From assembly GCA_009840945.1 (NCBI GenBank), contig VXMU01000094.1:1-52798 (forward strand): a DNA stretch of 52,798 bases. Reading direction: 5' to 3'. The translations under genes and the position numbers were made by a program. Shown here in pieces: positions 52,234-52,798 of the stretch (its first letter is position 1; every line of letters starts with the position of its first letter). The notes under the pieces were generated by a model that saw nothing but the letters and a program-made list of their open reading frames with translations, made no database searches and was not told the DNA's origin. This DNA comes from Chloroflexota bacterium. Its GTDB lineage: Bacteria; Chloroflexota; Dehalococcoidia; UBA2979.

Positions 52234-52798
52234 GTGACCTCGACCATCGCGCTGCTTGGCCATCCCGTCGCGCACTCGATCTCGCCGCCGATGCAGCAGG
52301 CGGCCCTCGACGCGCTCGGCGTCGACGCCCGCTACGAGGCGTGGGACGTCGCACCCGGCGAGGTGGCGGCGGCCGTCGAGCGCCTGCGCGGCGAGGGGGT
52401 GCTCGGCGCGAACGTGACCGTGCCGCACAAGGTCGAGCTGCTGCGGCGCGCCGACGAGGTCGACGCGCTTGCGCGGCAGGTCGGCGCCGTCAACACCATC
52501 GTCCCGCGCGACGGGCGGCTGCACGGCGCGAACACGGACGTCGCCGGCGTGCTGCGCACGCTCGCCGATGCCGGCGTCGATGTCGCCGGCGCGGAGGTGG
52601 TCCTCATCGGCGCGGGCGGAGCGGCCCGGGCGGTGGTCGTCGCGATGCGCGCCGAGGGCGCCGCGCGGCTCACGATCGCGAACCGCACCCCCGCCAACGC
52701 CGGCACCCCGCTGGGCCACCGGCGCGGCACGATGTCCGGGGGGGTGCCGCCCCCGGCCGCGGCGGCGCCGCGGCTGCGCGGGGGGTGGGAGCGCGCGC
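52234..52798 (+). CDS. aroE: Shikimate dehydrogenase, 3' truncated at window end
   Basis: IALLGHPVAHSISPPMQQAALDALGVDARYEAWDV...GANVTVPHKVELL...GAVNTIV...GANTDVAGV...VLIGAGGAARAVV. Confidence 0.93.
   Translation, partial: MTSTIALLGHPVAHSISPPMQQAALDALGVDARYEAWDVAPGEVAAAVERLRGEGVLGANVTVPHKVELLRRADEVDALARQVGAVNTIVPRDGRLHGANTDVAGVLRTLADAGVDVAGAEVVLIGAGGAARAVVVAMRAEGAARLTIANRTPANAGTPLGHRRGTMSGGVPPPAAAAPRLRGGWERA

Overview
This is a high-GC, gene-dense bacterial contig. The gene content suggests Chloroflexota (Dehalococcoidia-like), but that is inference only. Most of it is core chromosome: a partial F420-type nitroreductase, an LLM oxidoreductase, msrA, tRNA-Phe(GAA), a DRTGG/P-loop protein, a PcrA/UvrD helicase, mazG, two FmdB-like zinc ribbons, rpoD-dnaG, dgt, ppdK, an lctP-type permease, glmS, plsC-cmk-rluB, xseB/xseA, efp, pepP, aroQ, xerC/D, topA, dprA, a CBS/CorC-like protein, glmU, alaS, a baseplate-J-like protein, ruvX, mltG and partial aroE. 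Accessory content is two vapBC-type toxin-antitoxin modules, each with a perfect inverted repeat at its promoter, and a lower-GC restriction-modification island at about 26.58-29.13 kb. No CRISPR array, rRNA, transposase or prophage was seen. The most interesting observations are: (1) a membrane-anchored DsbA-like protein (16947-17984) whose thioredoxin domain is circularly permuted, with the cis-Pro half before the CPFC half; (2) two tandem paralogous 58-aa proteins (6916-7092 and 7122-7298, minus strand) missing from the ORF track, about 52% identical and behind a single-Cys thioredoxin gene; (3) a large zinc-ribbon/multi-TM protein that appears to start at AUC after a perfect Shine-Dalgarno; (4) likely leaderless promoters, including one with a palindromic shared -10 between divergent genes; (5) a TP-methylase/MazG fusion that has lost its N-terminal methylase half. 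All assignments are from reading sequence; no searches were run.
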